This document shows positions 23,829 through 33,617 of a stretch of 64,000 bases of DNA, in pieces (position 1 is the stretch's first letter; each line of letters starts with the position of its first letter). The notes under the pieces were generated by a model, which saw only the letters and a list, made by a program, of their open reading frames with translations, was not told the origin of the DNA and searched no databases. Origin of the DNA: Rhizobium sp. BT03 (GTDB lineage Bacteria > Pseudomonadota > Alphaproteobacteria > Rhizobiales > Rhizobiaceae). The position numbers and the translations under genes were made by a program. The DNA is taken from positions 4,066,001-4,130,000 of the forward strand of contig NZ_CP125640.1 in the NCBI RefSeq assembly GCF_030053155.1, given 5' to 3'.

Positions 23829-24734
23829 ATGGCAAGCATCGCAGCAGACACGGAGGAAGGGCGGCAGGCCGGGCGCAGATTGAGTCTCTCCCCCTCAGCC
23901 ATCTCCTATCTCCAGGCGACACCGCTGATCGCCATCCTCGGTTTCTTCTTCCTGCTGCCGATCGCCATGATCGCAATCGTCAGCTTCTGGGACTACGACT
24001 TCGCCGGCCTCTATCCCGATTTCCTCACCATGAACTACACCGACACGCTCGGTTCGTGGGTAACCTGGAAGACCTATCTCAACACGCTGAAATTCACCGC
24101 CATCGTCTGGGGGCTGACGCTTCTCATCGGTTTCTGGGTCGCCTATTTCCTGGCCTTTCACATCCGCAAGACCTCGACGCAGATGATCCTCTTCCTCGTC
24201 TGCACCGTGCCGTTCATGACGTCGAACATTATTCGCATGATCTCGTGGATCCCGGTGCTCGGGCGCAATGGCCTCGTCAATTCGTCGCTGATCAAGATGG
24301 GCGTCATCCCGCAGCCGATCGAATGGCTGCTCTATTCCGATTTTGCCGTCGTGCTCGCCATGGTGCATCTCTATACGCTGTTCATGGTGACGCCGATCTT
24401 CAACACGCTGATGCGCATCGACCGGTCGCTGTTCGAGGCGGCGCGCGATGCCGGCGCATCCGGCTGGCAGGTGCTGTGGAATGTCGTCATTCCGCTTGCC
24501 AAACCGGGCATGGCGATCGGCACGATCTTCGTCGTCACCCTCGTCATGGCCGATTTCTCGACGGTGCAGGTGATGTCCGGCGGCCAGAGCGCCTCGGTGG
24601 CGCTGATGATGAAGAACCAGATGTCGCTGCTGCAATATCCGGCCGCTGCCGCCAATGCCGTGGTGCTGCTGGCCGTGGTGCTCTTGATGGTGGCGGCCAT
24701 CCTGCGCGTCGTCGATATCCGCAAGGAGCTTTGA
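23829..24734 (+). CDS. ABC transporter permease (PotB-like)
   Basis: This 301-residue membrane protein has about six transmembrane segments, the first at AILGFFFLLPIAMIAIVSFW. It contains the permease EAA loop FEAARDAGASGWQVLWNVVIPLAKPG (about 200-225), which contacts the ATPase. An N-terminal basic stretch (about 1-30) precedes the first segment. It works with the second permease, which starts two bases after its stop codon. The start at 23829 (ATG) follows GAGAACCGGAC. A repeat-filled gap separates it from the binding protein gene, but the direction is the same. Confidence 0.91.
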   Translation: MASIAADTEEGRQAGRRLSLSPSAISYLQATPLIAILGFFFLLPIAMIAIVSFWDYDFAGLYPDFLTMNYTDTLGSWVTWKTYLNTLKFTAIVWGLTLLIGFWVAYFLAFHIRKTSTQMILFLVCTVPFMTSNIIRMISWIPVLGRNGLVNSSLIKMGVIPQPIEWLLYSDFAVVLAMVHLYTLFMVTPIFNTLMRIDRSLFEAARDAGASGWQVLWNVVIPLAKPGMAIGTIFVVTLVMADFSTVQVMSGGQSASVALMMKNQMSLLQYPAAAANAVVLLAVVLLMVAAILRVVDIRKEL

Positions 24735-24735
24735 G

Positions 24736-25557
24736 ATGAACCACGAAAAACGCGGCCCCGAATTCTATCTGCTGGCGATCTTCTTTGCCGTCTTCGTGCT
24801 CTTCCTCTACGGTCCGCTCTCGGCGATCCTGATCCTCTCCTTCCAGGGACCTGACGGCGGCCTGACATTCCCGATGAACGGCGTTTCCACCCACTGGTTC
24901 TTCAACCTGTTCGAAAAGCAGGCGGTCGGCGATTTCGGTGCCTCTTTCCGCCGGTCCTTCACCCTCGGGCTGATGGTGATGGTCGTGACCGTCACCGTGT
25001 CGCTGCTTGCCGGCCTTGCCTTCCGCCGCCGTTTCCGCGGTTCGACCGTGCTGTTCTATGCGACAGTCGCCAGCCTCGTGGTGCCGTCGATCATCGTCTC
25101 GCTCGGCATCGGCGTCGTCTTCCAGGAGGGCGGGTTGAAGCCCGCCTGGTATTCCTCGGCCTTCGGCGCGCATCTCACCTGGACGCTGCCCTTCGGCGTG
25201 CTGATCATGTTCGCCGTCTTCAACCGTTTTTCGCCGGCCTATGAAGAGGCGGCGCGCGATCTTGGCGCCAGCTCCTGGCAGACCTTCCGCCATGTCGTGC
25301 TGCCGATGATCGCGCCGAGCCTGATCGGCGTCGGCCTGTTCGGCTTCACGCTCTCCTATGACGAATTCGCCCGCACCTTGATGACCTCGGGCAGCTACAA
25401 TACGCTGCCGCTCGAAATCTACGGCATGACGACCAACGTCACGACGCCGGTGCTCTATGCGCTCGGCACGGTGACGACACTGTTTTCCTTCACCATCATT
25501 CTCATCGCGCTCGGCGTCATGACGATGCTCAGCCGTCGACAGGCAAAGATCAACTGA
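24736..25557 (+). CDS. ABC transporter permease (PotC-like)
   Basis: This 273-residue membrane protein has about six hydrophobic segments, beginning FYLLAIFFAVFVLFLYGPL. The EAA loop is YEEAARDLGASSWQTFRHVVLPMIAPS (about 168-194). Together with the preceding permease it forms the channel of the putrescine-type importer. Its ATG lies two bases after the stop of the first permease, and its stop overlaps the racemase gene region by a two-base gap, so translation is tightly coupled through the operon. Confidence 0.91.
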   Translation: MNHEKRGPEFYLLAIFFAVFVLFLYGPLSAILILSFQGPDGGLTFPMNGVSTHWFFNLFEKQAVGDFGASFRRSFTLGLMVMVVTVTVSLLAGLAFRRRFRGSTVLFYATVASLVVPSIIVSLGIGVVFQEGGLKPAWYSSAFGAHLTWTLPFGVLIMFAVFNRFSPAYEEAARDLGASSWQTFRHVVLPMIAPSLIGVGLFGFTLSYDEFARTLMTSGSYNTLPLEIYGMTTNVTTPVLYALGTVTTLFSFTIILIALGVMTMLSRRQAKIN

Positions 25558-25558
25558 C

Positions 25559-26302
25559 ATGCGCATTCTCATCGTTAACCCGAATACTACGGTCTCCATG
25601 ACCGAGAAGGCCGCCACCGCCGCGCGCGCGGTGGCTGCTTCGGGCACGGAAATCATCGCCGCCACTTCGCAGATGGGGCCCGTCTCCATCGAAGGCCATT
25701 ATGACGGGGCGCTGGCGATCCCCGGCCTGCTTTCCGAACTGAGGGAACGGCAGGCGGCCGGCTACGACGCGGCCGTCATCGCCTGCTTCGACGATACCGG
25801 GCTCGAAGCGGCGCGGAGTTTCGCCGATGTCCCGATCCTCGGGCTTTGCGAATCCGCCGTCGCGACGGCCGGCTTCCTGGCGCAGCGTTTTACCGTGGTG
25901 ACGACGCTCGAACGGTCGCGGGTGCTGATCGAAAATCTGGTGCGCCGCTACGGCATGGGCGAGCGCGCCAAGGTGCGCGCCTCCGACATTCCGGTGTTGG
26001 AGCTTGAAGATGCGGCATCGGGCGCGATTGGCAAGCTCAGGGCCGAGATCGAGCGGGCGCTTGAAGAAGACGGTGCCGAGGCGATCGTGCTCGGCTGCGC
26101 CGGCATGACGGATCTGGCGAGGGAATTGCAGGATATCTACGGCGTGCCCGTCGTCGACGGCGTCGCAGCCGCCGTCAAGCAGGCCGAAGCCCTGGTGTCG
26201 CTCGGGCTTTCCACCAGCAAACGCGGCTCCTACGCCTCGCCGCTGCCGAAACCCTTCACCGGCGCGATGAGCGCCTTTTCGCCGGCCGGGAAGCTCGGCT
26301 GA
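25559..26302 (+). CDS. Asp/Glu/hydantoin racemase family protein
   Basis: This 247-residue protein has the cofactor-independent racemase layout with two catalytic Cys. The first is in AAVIACFDDTGLEAAR (about residue 81) and the second in AIVLGCAGMTDLA (about 181). The N-terminus MRILIVNPNTTVSMT is typical of hydantoin racemases, as is VPILGLCESAVATA. It probably racemises a 5-substituted hydantoin or a related amino acid; the substrate is inferred only from family and from the ABC transporter just upstream. The ATG begins one base after the permease stop codon. Confidence 0.9.
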   Translation: MRILIVNPNTTVSMTEKAATAARAVAASGTEIIAATSQMGPVSIEGHYDGALAIPGLLSELRERQAAGYDAAVIACFDDTGLEAARSFADVPILGLCESAVATAGFLAQRFTVVTTLERSRVLIENLVRRYGMGERAKVRASDIPVLELEDAASGAIGKLRAEIERALEEDGAEAIVLGCAGMTDLARELQDIYGVPVVDGVAAAVKQAEALVSLGLSTSKRGSYASPLPKPFTGAMSAFSPAGKLG

Positions 26303-26305
26303 GCC

Positions 26306-26917
26306 ATGGCCGTTTCCTTCGACTTCACAGAGCTTTCCGAGCGCGAACGTTACAAGCTGATGATCGGCACGATCATTCCGCGGCCGATCGCGCTGGTGAC
26401 GACGGTCGATGAACACGGGCGGATCAACGCCGCCCCCTTCAGCTTCTTCAACTGCCTGTCGGCCGATCCGCCTATCCTGGCGATCGGCGTCGAGAACAAT
26501 GCCGACATGTCGTTCAAGGACACCGGCCACAATATCCGCATGACCGAGGTCTTCACCGTCAACATCGTCTCCTTCGCCATCGCCGAGGCGATGCATGTCT
26601 GCGGCAGCAAATATCCGCGCGGCGTCGACGAGTTGAAGGAGGCGGGCCTGACGGCGGTGCCGGGCGAGAAGGTGGCCTCGCCCTGGATCGCCGAGGCGCC
26701 GGCCGCCTTCGAATGCCGGCGGCATGTGACGCTGGAGCTCGGCCGCTCGCGGCAGATCGTCATGGGCGAGATCGTCTACGCGCATTACCGCGACGGCGTC
26801 GTCGATCCGGAACGGCTGCATGTCGATCCGGCCGCGGTCGATGCCATTGCGCGGCTCGGCGGCGATACCTGCGCCACCATCCGCGACCGTTTCGAGATGC
26901 TGACGCCGAAGCTCTGA
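26306..26917 (+). CDS. Flavin reductase-like protein (split-barrel FMN-binding)
   Basis: This 203-residue protein belongs to the flavin reductase/DIM6-NTAB split-barrel family. Visible markers are LMIGTIIPRPIALVTTVDEHGRINAAPFSFFNCLSADPPILAIG (about 16-58), KDTGHNIRMTEVFTVNIV, and the C-terminal IARLGGDTCATI. Such proteins bind FMN and reduce flavin or act on small molecules. It starts three bases after the racemase stop, so it is part of the same operon. The physiological reaction is not apparent from sequence. Confidence 0.88.
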   Translation: MAVSFDFTELSERERYKLMIGTIIPRPIALVTTVDEHGRINAAPFSFFNCLSADPPILAIGVENNADMSFKDTGHNIRMTEVFTVNIVSFAIAEAMHVCGSKYPRGVDELKEAGLTAVPGEKVASPWIAEAPAAFECRRHVTLELGRSRQIVMGEIVYAHYRDGVVDPERLHVDPAAVDAIARLGGDTCATIRDRFEMLTPKL

Positions 26918-27004
26918 TCCGGGGCAGGTCCAAGTTTTGCTTTACTTTTTCGCTTCCGGCGAGAATGGTCGCAGCGGATCATCACGGCAGAGGAGCGCTC
27001 ATCC

Positions 27005-27502
27005 ATGACAATCGAACAGGATCTCAGCCGGATCGCGGAGCAGGAGAAGGCGCTGAGCTTCGATGCTTTCGACCTGACGACGGCATGGCAGCTCGGCAAG
27101 CTCCTGCAGGAACTCGCCACCGAGCGCGGCCTCGGTGTCGCGATAGACGTGACCCTGCATTCGATGCCGGTCTTCTATGCCGCACTGCCGGGTGTGACGC
27201 CCGATAACGTCAACTGGGTCCGTCGCAAGCGCAACATGGTGCTGCGCTATTTCCGCAGCAGCTATGCCTCCGGCCTGAAGCTCGGCAAGGATGGCAAGAC
27301 GGTCGAGGATAACGGCCTTTCCAGCGCCGATTATGCGCCGCATGGCGGCAGTTTCCCGATCAATGTCAGGGGTACCGGCTGCATCGGCGCGGTCACCGTT
27401 TCCGGCCTGCCCCAGCGCGACGACCATAATCTCGTGGTCGAGGCGCTGGCGCTGATGCTGGCAAAGGATCTGGACACGCTGCGGCTCGCGCCGCTGCTCT
27501 GA
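27005..27502 (+). CDS. Heme-degrading-domain protein (UPF0303/HbpS-like)
   Basis: This 165-residue protein matches the UPF0303 family, related to the heme-binding GlcG/HbpS (DUF336) fold. Characteristic stretches are AWQLGKLLQELATERGLGVAIDVTLHS, NWVRRKRNMVLRYFRSSYASGL, and the C-terminal GTGCIGAVTVSGLPQRDDHNLVVEAL. Its role is unproven; members often sit beside transporters and small-molecule enzymes. It follows the flavin reductase gene by about 90 bases on the same strand and probably ends the operon. It converges on the AGE epimerase gene. Confidence 0.87.
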   Translation: MTIEQDLSRIAEQEKALSFDAFDLTTAWQLGKLLQELATERGLGVAIDVTLHSMPVFYAALPGVTPDNVNWVRRKRNMVLRYFRSSYASGLKLGKDGKTVEDNGLSSADYAPHGGSFPINVRGTGCIGAVTVSGLPQRDDHNLVVEALALMLAKDLDTLRLAPLL

Positions 27503-27542
27503 GCGGGCCATTTGCTGGATAGGCGGGCGCCGGGACTGAACC

Positions 27543-28787
27543 TCAGAGCCTGCCGCCGGCCTCAGTAATGCCCTTCGTCAGGCTGCCGGTTGCCGGGAAG
27601 AGCGGGATGAGGCAGGCCTGCAGGGCGTGGTAGATGTCGCCCTTGCCGGGGAAGAGCGAATGGGCGGGAACGAGATCTTCCGTCAGTTCTTCGTGCCAGC
27701 CGCCGTTCTTGTGGTCGATGAAGGCGCGCTCGATGACGTTCCAGATTTTGCGGTAGCATTCCTCGTGATAGTCGCTCGGCAGGTGCTCGTTGAGGAAATG
27801 CGCGGCGGCCGCACCCTCGCAGGCCGGCCACCAGAGCTTATTGCGCTTGGCGGGCTTGTCGTTCCAGTCGAGCGTATAGAAGAAGCCGCCCTTGTCGCTG
27901 TCCCAACCGAGCGCCATGGATTGCTCGAAGAGGGCTTTGGCCGCATCCGGCATCCACTCGATGCGTTTGCCGCCGAGCGCCCAAAGCTGCAGGATGAGGC
28001 GGGCCCATTCCAGCCAGTGGCCGGGCGTCGTACCGGCCGGGCGGAACATTTCGTTCGGATGATAATATTGCTTGTCGAGGTTCCAGTCGGCATCGAAATG
28101 CTCGGCGACGCGCCAATCGACCGAACCCGCCTGCCGGCGGATGACGAGATCGGCGATGCTTTCGGCCTTGGTGAGGTAATCCCGGTCGCCTGATGCTTCG
28201 AAGGCGGCCATCAGCGCTTCGGTCAGGTGCATGTTGGAGTTCTGGCCGCGATAGGCGCCGCCGTCGAGCGGCTGCCAGTCGGCGGTGAATTCCTCGGCGA
28301 TGGCGCCATGGCGCGGCTCCCAGAATTTCTGGTTCAGGATTTCGGTGATGTCGGCAAGCATGCCGTCGGCAAGCGGATGGCCGATCGTCTTGGCGGAGGA
28401 GGCGGCCAGCAGCACGAAAGCGTGGCCATACCCCTGCTTGTTGGTATCGACCGGGCCGTCATTGTTCAGCGACCAGAAATAGCCGCCATTCTTGCGATCG
28501 CGGTGATGGTTCCAGAGATAGTCCATGCCGTGGTCGACGAGGTCGCTCGCACCCGGGCGGCCGAGCAGCGTGCCGATCGAGAAGCAATGCACCGCGCGCG
28601 CGGCGATATGGATGCCGCGCACCTGGCCCTCGGCATCGAGCGGCCTGCCGGTGTCGTCGAGATCGTAGAAGCCGCCCTTCGGGTTGATCGAATTGTGCTG
28701 GAAGAAATCGAAGAGGCCGTTTGCCTGGGCGAGCAGCCAGCCGCGATGATAGGCGCGGCTCGTCCAGTTTCCAAGCACGGGTGCCAT
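27543..28787 (-). CDS. AGE-family sugar epimerase/isomerase
   Basis: This 414-residue protein is an (alpha/alpha)6-barrel of the N-acylglucosamine 2-epimerase family. Diagnostic stretches include RAVHCFSIGTLLGRPG, HHRDRKNGGYFWSLNNDG, YGHAFVLLAASS (with the conserved His), YRGQNSNMHLTEALMAAFEAS and HFDADWNLDKQYYHPNEMFRPAGTTPGHWLEWARL (with catalytic His), and KLWWPACEGAAAAHFL. Members isomerise mannose/fructose, sulfoquinovose or epimerise GlcNAc; the exact substrate is open. I start at the ATG 28787, preceded by GGAGGAAGTGTC. It is divergent from metH. Confidence 0.9.
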   Translation of the reverse strand: MAPVLGNWTSRAYHRGWLLAQANGLFDFFQHNSINPKGGFYDLDDTGRPLDAEGQVRGIHIAARAVHCFSIGTLLGRPGASDLVDHGMDYLWNHHRDRKNGGYFWSLNNDGPVDTNKQGYGHAFVLLAASSAKTIGHPLADGMLADITEILNQKFWEPRHGAIAEEFTADWQPLDGGAYRGQNSNMHLTEALMAAFEASGDRDYLTKAESIADLVIRRQAGSVDWRVAEHFDADWNLDKQYYHPNEMFRPAGTTPGHWLEWARLILQLWALGGKRIEWMPDAAKALFEQSMALGWDSDKGGFFYTLDWNDKPAKRNKLWWPACEGAAAAHFLNEHLPSDYHEECYRKIWNVIERAFIDHKNGGWHEELTEDLVPAHSLFPGKGDIYHALQACLIPLFPATGSLTKGITEAGGRL

Positions 28788-28897
28788 GACACTTCCTCCG
28801 ATTTCGTGCGTGATGCTTTTGAAATGCCTATATAGCGGCCATTCGAGTCTGTCATGGGGCCAGGCTTGCAAAGCACGAAATCGACAGGCATATATTG

Positions 28898-28917
28898 ACA
28901 TAAAGATATCTTTATGT
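28898..28917. promoter_or_regulatory. Perfect 20-bp palindrome upstream of metH, candidate SahR-type operator
   Basis: acataaagatatctttatgt is a perfect palindrome 42 bases before the metH start. It resembles the AAAGATATCTTT-type motif that I recall for SahR, an ArsR-family regulator of methionine-cycle genes in proteobacteria; this link is from memory. It may also affect the divergent AGE gene. Confidence 0.6.
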
Positions 28918-28958
28918 GATTTGAACTGTCTGGTCTTACGACGTCAAGGAGCCCTCCC

Positions 28959-31900
28959 GTGTTTGATACTCTCTTTGGTCCGGAAACGGGCAAACGTGAC
29001 GGCAATGAAGTTTTCGCAGCGCTGCGCAAAGCCGCGAGCGAACGCATCCTCGTCCTCGACGGCGCCATGGGTACGCAGATCCAGGGGCTCGGCTATGACG
29101 AAGACCAGTTCCGCGGCACCCGCTTCATCGGCTGCGCCTGCCATCAGAAGGGCAATAACGACCTTCTGATCCTGACCCAGCCGGATGCGATCGAAGAGAT
29201 CCATTACAAATACGCCAAGGCCGGCGCCGATATTCTCGAGACCAACACCTTCTCCTCGACCCGCATCGCGCAGGCCGATTACGAGATGGAGAACGCCGTC
29301 TACGACCTCAACAAGGAGGGCGCCGAGATCGTCCGCCGCGCGGCGATCCGCGCCGAGCGCGAGGACGGCCGCCGCCGCTTTGTCGCCGGCGCCATCGGCC
29401 CGACCAACCGCACCGCCTCGATCTCGCCCGATGTCAACAACCCCGGCTTCCGCGCCGTCACCTTCGACGATCTGCGCTCCGCCTATGGCGAGCAGATCGA
29501 CGGGCTGATCGACGGCGGTGCCGACATCATCCTGATCGAGACGATCTTCGACACGCTGAACGCCAAGGCGGCGATCTTCGCCTGCGAGGAGCGTTTCGAG
29601 GCCAAGGGCGTGCGCCTGCCGGTGATGATCTCCGGCACGATCACCGACCTTTCCGGCCGCACGCTCTCCGGCCAGACGCCGTCGGCCTTCTGGAACTCGG
29701 TGCGCCACGCCAATCCCTTCACGATCGGGCTCAACTGCGCGCTCGGCGCCAATGCGATGCGTCCGCACCTGCAGGAACTCTCGGGTGTCGCCGACACCTT
29801 CATCTGCGCCTATCCGAATGCCGGCCTGCCGAACGAGTTCGGCCAGTATGACGAGACGCCGGAGTTGATGGCGGCCCAGATCGACAGCTTCGCCCGCGAA
29901 GGCCTCGTCAATATCGTCGGCGGCTGCTGCGGCTCGACGCCGGAGCACATCCGGGCGATCGCCGAGACCGTTGCCAAATACAAGCCGCGGCCGATTCCTG
30001 AACATCGCCCCTTCATGTCGCTGTCGGGCCTCGAACCCTTCGAGCTGACCAAGGACATTCCCTTCGTCAACGTCGGCGAGCGCACCAACGTCACCGGCTC
30101 GGCGAGGTTCCGCAAGCTGATCACCAATGCCGACTACACCGCAGCGCTCGATGTGGCGCGCGACCAGGTCGAGAATGGCGCGCAGGTGATCGACATCAAC
30201 ATGGACGAGGGCCTGATCGATTCCGAAAAGGCGATGGTCGAGTTCCTGAACCTGATCGCCGCCGAGCCGGACATCGCCCGCGTGCCTGTCATGATCGATA
30301 GTTCGAAATTCTCGATCATCGAATCCGGCCTGAAGCGCGTCCAGGGCAAGCCGATCGTCAACTCGATCTCGCTGAAGGAAGGCGAGGAGAATTTCCTCGC
30401 CCAGGCGCGGCTTCTGCATAATTATGGTGCTGCCGTCGTCGTCATGGCCTTCGACGAGACGGGGCAGGCGGACAATTACGACCGCAAGGTCGAGATCTGC
30501 ACGCGCGCCTATAAGCTGCTGACGGAAAAGATCGGTTTCCCGCCCGAGGACATCATCTTCGACCCGAACATTTTCGCGGTCGCGACCGGCATCGAAGAGC
30601 ACAATAATTACGGCGTCGATTTCATCGAGGCGACGCGGACGATCCGTGAGCGTATGCCGCTCGTCCATATCTCCGGCGGCGTCTCCAACCTTTCCTTCTC
30701 CTTCCGCGGCAATGAGCCGGTGCGCGAGGCGATGCACGCGGTGTTCCTCTACCACGCCATCCAGGCGGGCATGGACATGGGCATCGTCAATGCCGGCCAG
30801 CTGGCGGTCTACGACAACATCGACCCCGAGCTGCGCGAGGCCTGCGAGGACGTGGTGCTGAACCGCCGCGCCGACGGCACCGAACGGCTGCTCGAAGTCG
30901 CCGAGCGTTTCCGTGGCGCCGGCGCTCGGGAAGGCCGGGTCCAGGATCTCTCCTGGCGCGAATGGAGTGTCGAGAAGCGTCTCGAACATGCGTTGGTCAA
31001 CGGCATCACCGAATATATCGAAGCCGATACCGAGGAGGCGCGCCAGCAGGCCGCACGACCGCTGCACGTCATCGAAGGGCCGCTGATGGCCGGCATGAAC
31101 GTCGTCGGCGATCTGTTCGGTTCGGGCAAGATGTTCCTGCCGCAGGTGGTCAAATCGGCGCGCGTCATGAAGCAGGCGGTCGCCGTGCTGCTGCCCTACA
31201 TGGAAGAGGAAAAGCGCCTGAACGGCGGCGAGGAACGTCGCTCGGCCGGCAAGATCCTGATGGCGACGGTCAAGGGCGATGTGCATGATATCGGCAAGAA
31301 CATCGTCGGCGTTGTGCTCGCCTGCAACAATTACGAGATCGTCGACCTCGGCGTCATGGTGCCGGCGACGAAGATTCTCGAAACAGCAATCGCCGAAAAG
31401 GTCGACGTCATCGGCCTATCCGGCCTGATCACCCCGTCGCTCGACGAGATGGTGCATGTCGCGGCCGAGATGGAGCGGCAGGGCTTCGAAATCCCGCTGC
31501 TGATCGGCGGGGCGACGACCAGCCGCGTCCATACGGCCGTCAAGATCCATCCCGGCTACAACAAGGGTCAGGCGATCTACGTCACCGATGCGAGCCGCGC
31601 CGTCGGCGTCGTCTCGGCGCTGCTGTCGCCGGAGACGCGCCAGGGTTATGTCGACGATACAAGGGCTGAATACGCCAAGGTGGCGGCCGCCCATGCGCGC
31701 AGCGAGGCAGAGAAAGTGCGCCTGCCATTGCCGCGGGCCCGCGAGAATGCACATAAGGTCGACTGGTCCGGCTACCAGCCGACGAAGCCGCAATTCTTCG
31801 GCACGCAGGTGTTTGAGGATTACGATCTCGCCGAGCTTGCGCGGTATATCGACTGGACGCCGTTCTTCCAGACCTGGGAACTGCGCGGTCGTTTCCCTGG

Positions 31901-32732
31901 TATTCTCGACGACGAGAAGCAGGGCGAGGCGGCGCGTGCGCTCTGGGCCGACGCCCAGGCGATGCTGAAGAAGATCATCGACGAGAAGTGGTTCCGCCCG
32001 CGCGCCGTCATCGGTTTCTGGCCGGCCGGCGCCGTCGGCGACGATATTCGGCTGTTCACGGATGAAAGCCGCGGCGAGGAGCTTGCCACCTTCTACACCT
32101 TGCGGCAGCAGCTTTCGAAGCGGGACGGGCGGGCGAACGTGGCGCTCTCCGACTTCGTCGCGCCCGTCGCAAGCGGCGTGCAGGATTATGTCGGGGGCTT
32201 CGTCGTGACGGCTGGCATCGAGGAGATCGCCATCGCCGAGCGCTTCGAGCGCGCCAACGACGATTATTCCTCGATCCTCGTCAAGGCGCTGGCCGACCGC
32301 TTCGCCGAAGCTTTCGCCGAGCGCATGCATGAGCAGGTGCGGCGCGAATATTGGGGCTATGCCAGGGAAGAGCACCTCAGCAACGAGGATCTCATCGGCG
32401 AAGCCTATGCCGGCATCCGCCCGGCGCCCGGCTACCCCGCTCAGCCCGACCACACCGAGAAGAAGACGCTCTTCAAGCTGCTCGATGCGGAACATACCGC
32501 GGGCGTGAAGCTGACGGAGAGCTACGCGATGTGGCCCGGTTCGTCCGTCTCGGGTCTCTATATCGGCCACCCCGACTCCTATTATTTCGGCGTCGCCAAG
32601 GTGGAGCGCGATCAGGTGGAAGACTATGCCAAGCGCAAGGGCATGGAGGTTCCCGAAGTCGAGCGCTGGCTCGGGCCGGTGCTGAACTACGTGCCGCGCA
32701 AGACGGACGAAGAGATCGAGGATGCGGCCTGA
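28959..32732 (+). CDS. metH: Cobalamin-dependent methionine synthase
   Basis: This 1257-residue protein is full-length MetH. The homocysteine domain has its zinc Cys ligands at C260 (GLNCALG) and C323-C324 ([11 protein letters not shown]). The methyltetrahydrofolate domain follows from about residue 355 ([12 protein letters not shown]). The cobalamin domain has DVHDIGKN, with the cobalt-ligand His at 776. The C-terminal activation domain is marked by [16 protein letters not shown] and [12 protein letters not shown]. It methylates homocysteine using 5-methyl-THF in the cytoplasm. The start is a GTG at 28959 with CAAGGAG upstream; the family begins there. A perfect palindrome at 28898-28917 suggests control by a methionine-cycle regulator. 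Confidence 0.97.
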   Translation: MFDTLFGPETGKRDGNEVFAALRKAASERILVLDGAMGTQIQGLGYDEDQFRGTRFIGCACHQKGNNDLLILTQPDAIEEIHYKYAKAGADILETNTFSSTRIAQADYEMENAVYDLNKEGAEIVRRAAIRAEREDGRRRFVAGAIGPTNRTASISPDVNNPGFRAVTFDDLRSAYGEQIDGLIDGGADIILIETIFDTLNAKAAIFACEERFEAKGVRLPVMISGTITDLSGRTLSGQTPSAFWNSVRHANPFTIGLNCALGANAMRPHLQELSGVADTFICAYPNAGLPNEFGQYDETPELMAAQIDSFAREGLVNIVGGCCGSTPEHIRAIAETVAKYKPRPIPEHRPFMSLSGLEPFELTKDIPFVNVGERTNVTGSARFRKLITNADYTAALDVARDQVENGAQVIDINMDEGLIDSEKAMVEFLNLIAAEPDIARVPVMIDSSKFSIIESGLKRVQGKPIVNSISLKEGEENFLAQARLLHNYGAAVVVMAFDETGQADNYDRKVEICTRAYKLLTEKIGFPPEDIIFDPNIFAVATGIEEHNNYGVDFIEATRTIRERMPLVHISGGVSNLSFSFRGNEPVREAMHAVFLYHAIQAGMDMGIVNAGQLAVYDNIDPELREACEDVVLNRRADGTERLLEVAERFRGAGAREGRVQDLSWREWSVEKRLEHALVNGITEYIEADTEEARQQAARPLHVIEGPLMAGMNVVGDLFGSGKMFLPQVVKSARVMKQAVAVLLPYMEEEKRLNGGEERRSAGKILMATVKGDVHDIGKNIVGVVLACNNYEIVDLGVMVPATKILETAIAEKVDVIGLSGLITPSLDEMVHVAAEMERQGFEIPLLIGGATTSRVHTAVKIHPGYNKGQAIYVTDASRAVGVVSALLSPETRQGYVDDTRAEYAKVAAAHARSEAEKVRLPLPRARENAHKVDWSGYQPTKPQFFGTQVFEDYDLAELARYIDWTPFFQTWELRGRFPGILDDEKQGEAARALWADAQAMLKKIIDEKWFRPRAVIGFWPAGAVGDDIRLFTDESRGEELATFYTLRQQLSKRDGRANVALSDFVAPVASGVQDYVGGFVVTAGIEEIAIAERFERANDDYSSILVKALADRFAEAFAERMHEQVRREYWGYAREEHLSNEDLIGEAYAGIRPAPGYPAQPDHTEKKTLFKLLDAEHTAGVKLTESYAMWPGSSVSGLYIGHPDSYYFGVAKVERDQVEDYAKRKGMEVPEVERWLGPVLNYVPRKTDEEIEDAA

Positions 32733-33071
32733 TTTGGCGAGTCTTCGCAGTCGCTTGAGGCGGCGCGCTCAGGAACCGATTCAATGAATGAAAGCCGGGA
32801 AGTGATTCACTTTCCGGCGCAGTTCAACGACAAATCTCGTTACTCGGCGTCATGCTCGGCCTTGTGCCGAGGATCTGCTGCCCTGTCGACCGGAGGCAGA
32901 TGCTCGGGACAAGCCCGAGCATGACGAAGGAGAAGTTGGCGGTCTTTTCAGCCGTTTCCGGCTTCATGCTTTCGATAGGCTTGATCATTACCGCGCTCAG
33001 GCTGTTTGAATTCGATAGCGGATATAACGATGGGATGGCATTCTTAGGCCAAGTTAGCAAATGAGGCCGCA
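32733..33071. other. Intergenic, with a 77-base palindromic repeat at 32849-32925
   Basis: The 30-base arms 32849-32878 and 32896-32925 form an imperfect inverted repeat (GTCATGCTCGG... and ...CCGAGCATGAC). A frame crossing it (from 32852) reads through the palindrome and is rejected as a gene. No other gene is seen. Confidence 0.65.
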
Positions 33072-33306
33072 ATGCAAGTGACCGTCCGGGCCGCAAAGAC
33101 CAATCTATCGAAATTGATCGATGCTGCTCTTTCCGGTGAGGCCGTGGTGATCGCCAAGGGGGCGAAAACCCGTGGTGAAGATCATTCCGATTGAACGGTC
33201 TTCCTTCAAAATCGGCCTGCTCAAAGGGCAAGTCACCGGAAATGGGCCGGACTTTTTCGCGCCTATGACCGAGCGCGAACTCGCGGTCTGGAAAGGGAGT
33301 GAGTGA
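33072..33306 (+). pseudogene. Frameshifted Phd/YefM-type antitoxin gene
   Basis: From the ATG at 33072 the frame reads MQVTVRAAKTNLSKLIDAAL, then SGEAVVIAKGAK, a typical Phd antitoxin N-terminus. It then shifts at GCGAAAACCC and ends early at TGA 33190-33192. Removing one A restores KPVVKIIPIERSSFKIGLL and the usual C-terminal FFAPMTERELAVWKG, ending at 33306. The one-base insertion therefore disables the antitoxin. The family binds DNA with the N-terminal half and neutralises a PIN-type toxin with the C-terminal half. The toxin gene that follows is only a fragment. Confidence 0.75.
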
Positions 33307-33345
33307 ATTCGCTTCTGCTAGACAATGCTTTATTCATGAGTTCGC
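33303..33345 (+). pseudogene. Truncated start of a PIN-domain toxin gene
   Basis: A GTG at 33303 overlaps the antitoxin's stop (GTGA), as is usual in such operons. The frame begins VNSLLLDNALF, which matches the N-terminal LLLDxxxLF strand with the first catalytic Asp of VapC/PIN toxins, and then loses similarity within about ten codons where the opposite-strand antitoxin gene begins. The remainder is missing. Confidence 0.5.
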
Positions 33346-33558
33346 CGGCGAGTGTGCGGCATCCATCCCAGCTTTCTCGACGGCATCGATGACGACGGGC
33401 AAGGCGTCGACGGTTTTGTGCGCTCGTCGCGAGGCGGCTTTCAGCCAATCGTATTGCTCGGCCGACATCAGCACGAATTCGCGGCGGCCATGACAGGTGA
33501 TCTCGATGGGCTCATGCCGCGCCTGACGCTGAAATTCCAGAGACGTGGTCTGAGCCAT
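33334..33558 (-). CDS. Phd/YefM-type antitoxin, orphan
   Basis: This 74-residue protein has the Phd/YefM fold: MAQTTSLEFQRQARHEPIEITCHGRREFVLMSAEQYDWLKAASRR. The pattern EPIxITxxGRxxxVLMSxEQYxxL is diagnostic. The C-terminal part (KTVDALPVVIDAVEKAGMD) would wrap the toxin. No toxin gene follows on the minus strand, so it is an orphan or has lost its partner. I start at the ATG 33558; nine further codons are open upstream. It lies opposite the broken antitoxin/toxin locus on the plus strand. Confidence 0.82.
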   Translation of the reverse strand: MAQTTSLEFQRQARHEPIEITCHGRREFVLMSAEQYDWLKAASRRAHKTVDALPVVIDAVEKAGMDAAHSPANS

Positions 33559-33617
33559 GATAGGTTTCCAGCCTTCGACATCCAAATTAAACGTATAATT
33601 CGTATAGGCTCAAGCCG

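Noticed and set aside
28944..31286. 780-codon minus-strand frame inside metH
   Set aside because: Antisense shadow of a clear metH gene, with a His/Asp/Arg-rich composition typical of such shadows.
32852..33064. 70-codon open frame after metH
   Set aside because: Its first third is read through an intergenic palindrome (32849-32925), a common source of false genes, and it has no ribosome binding site.
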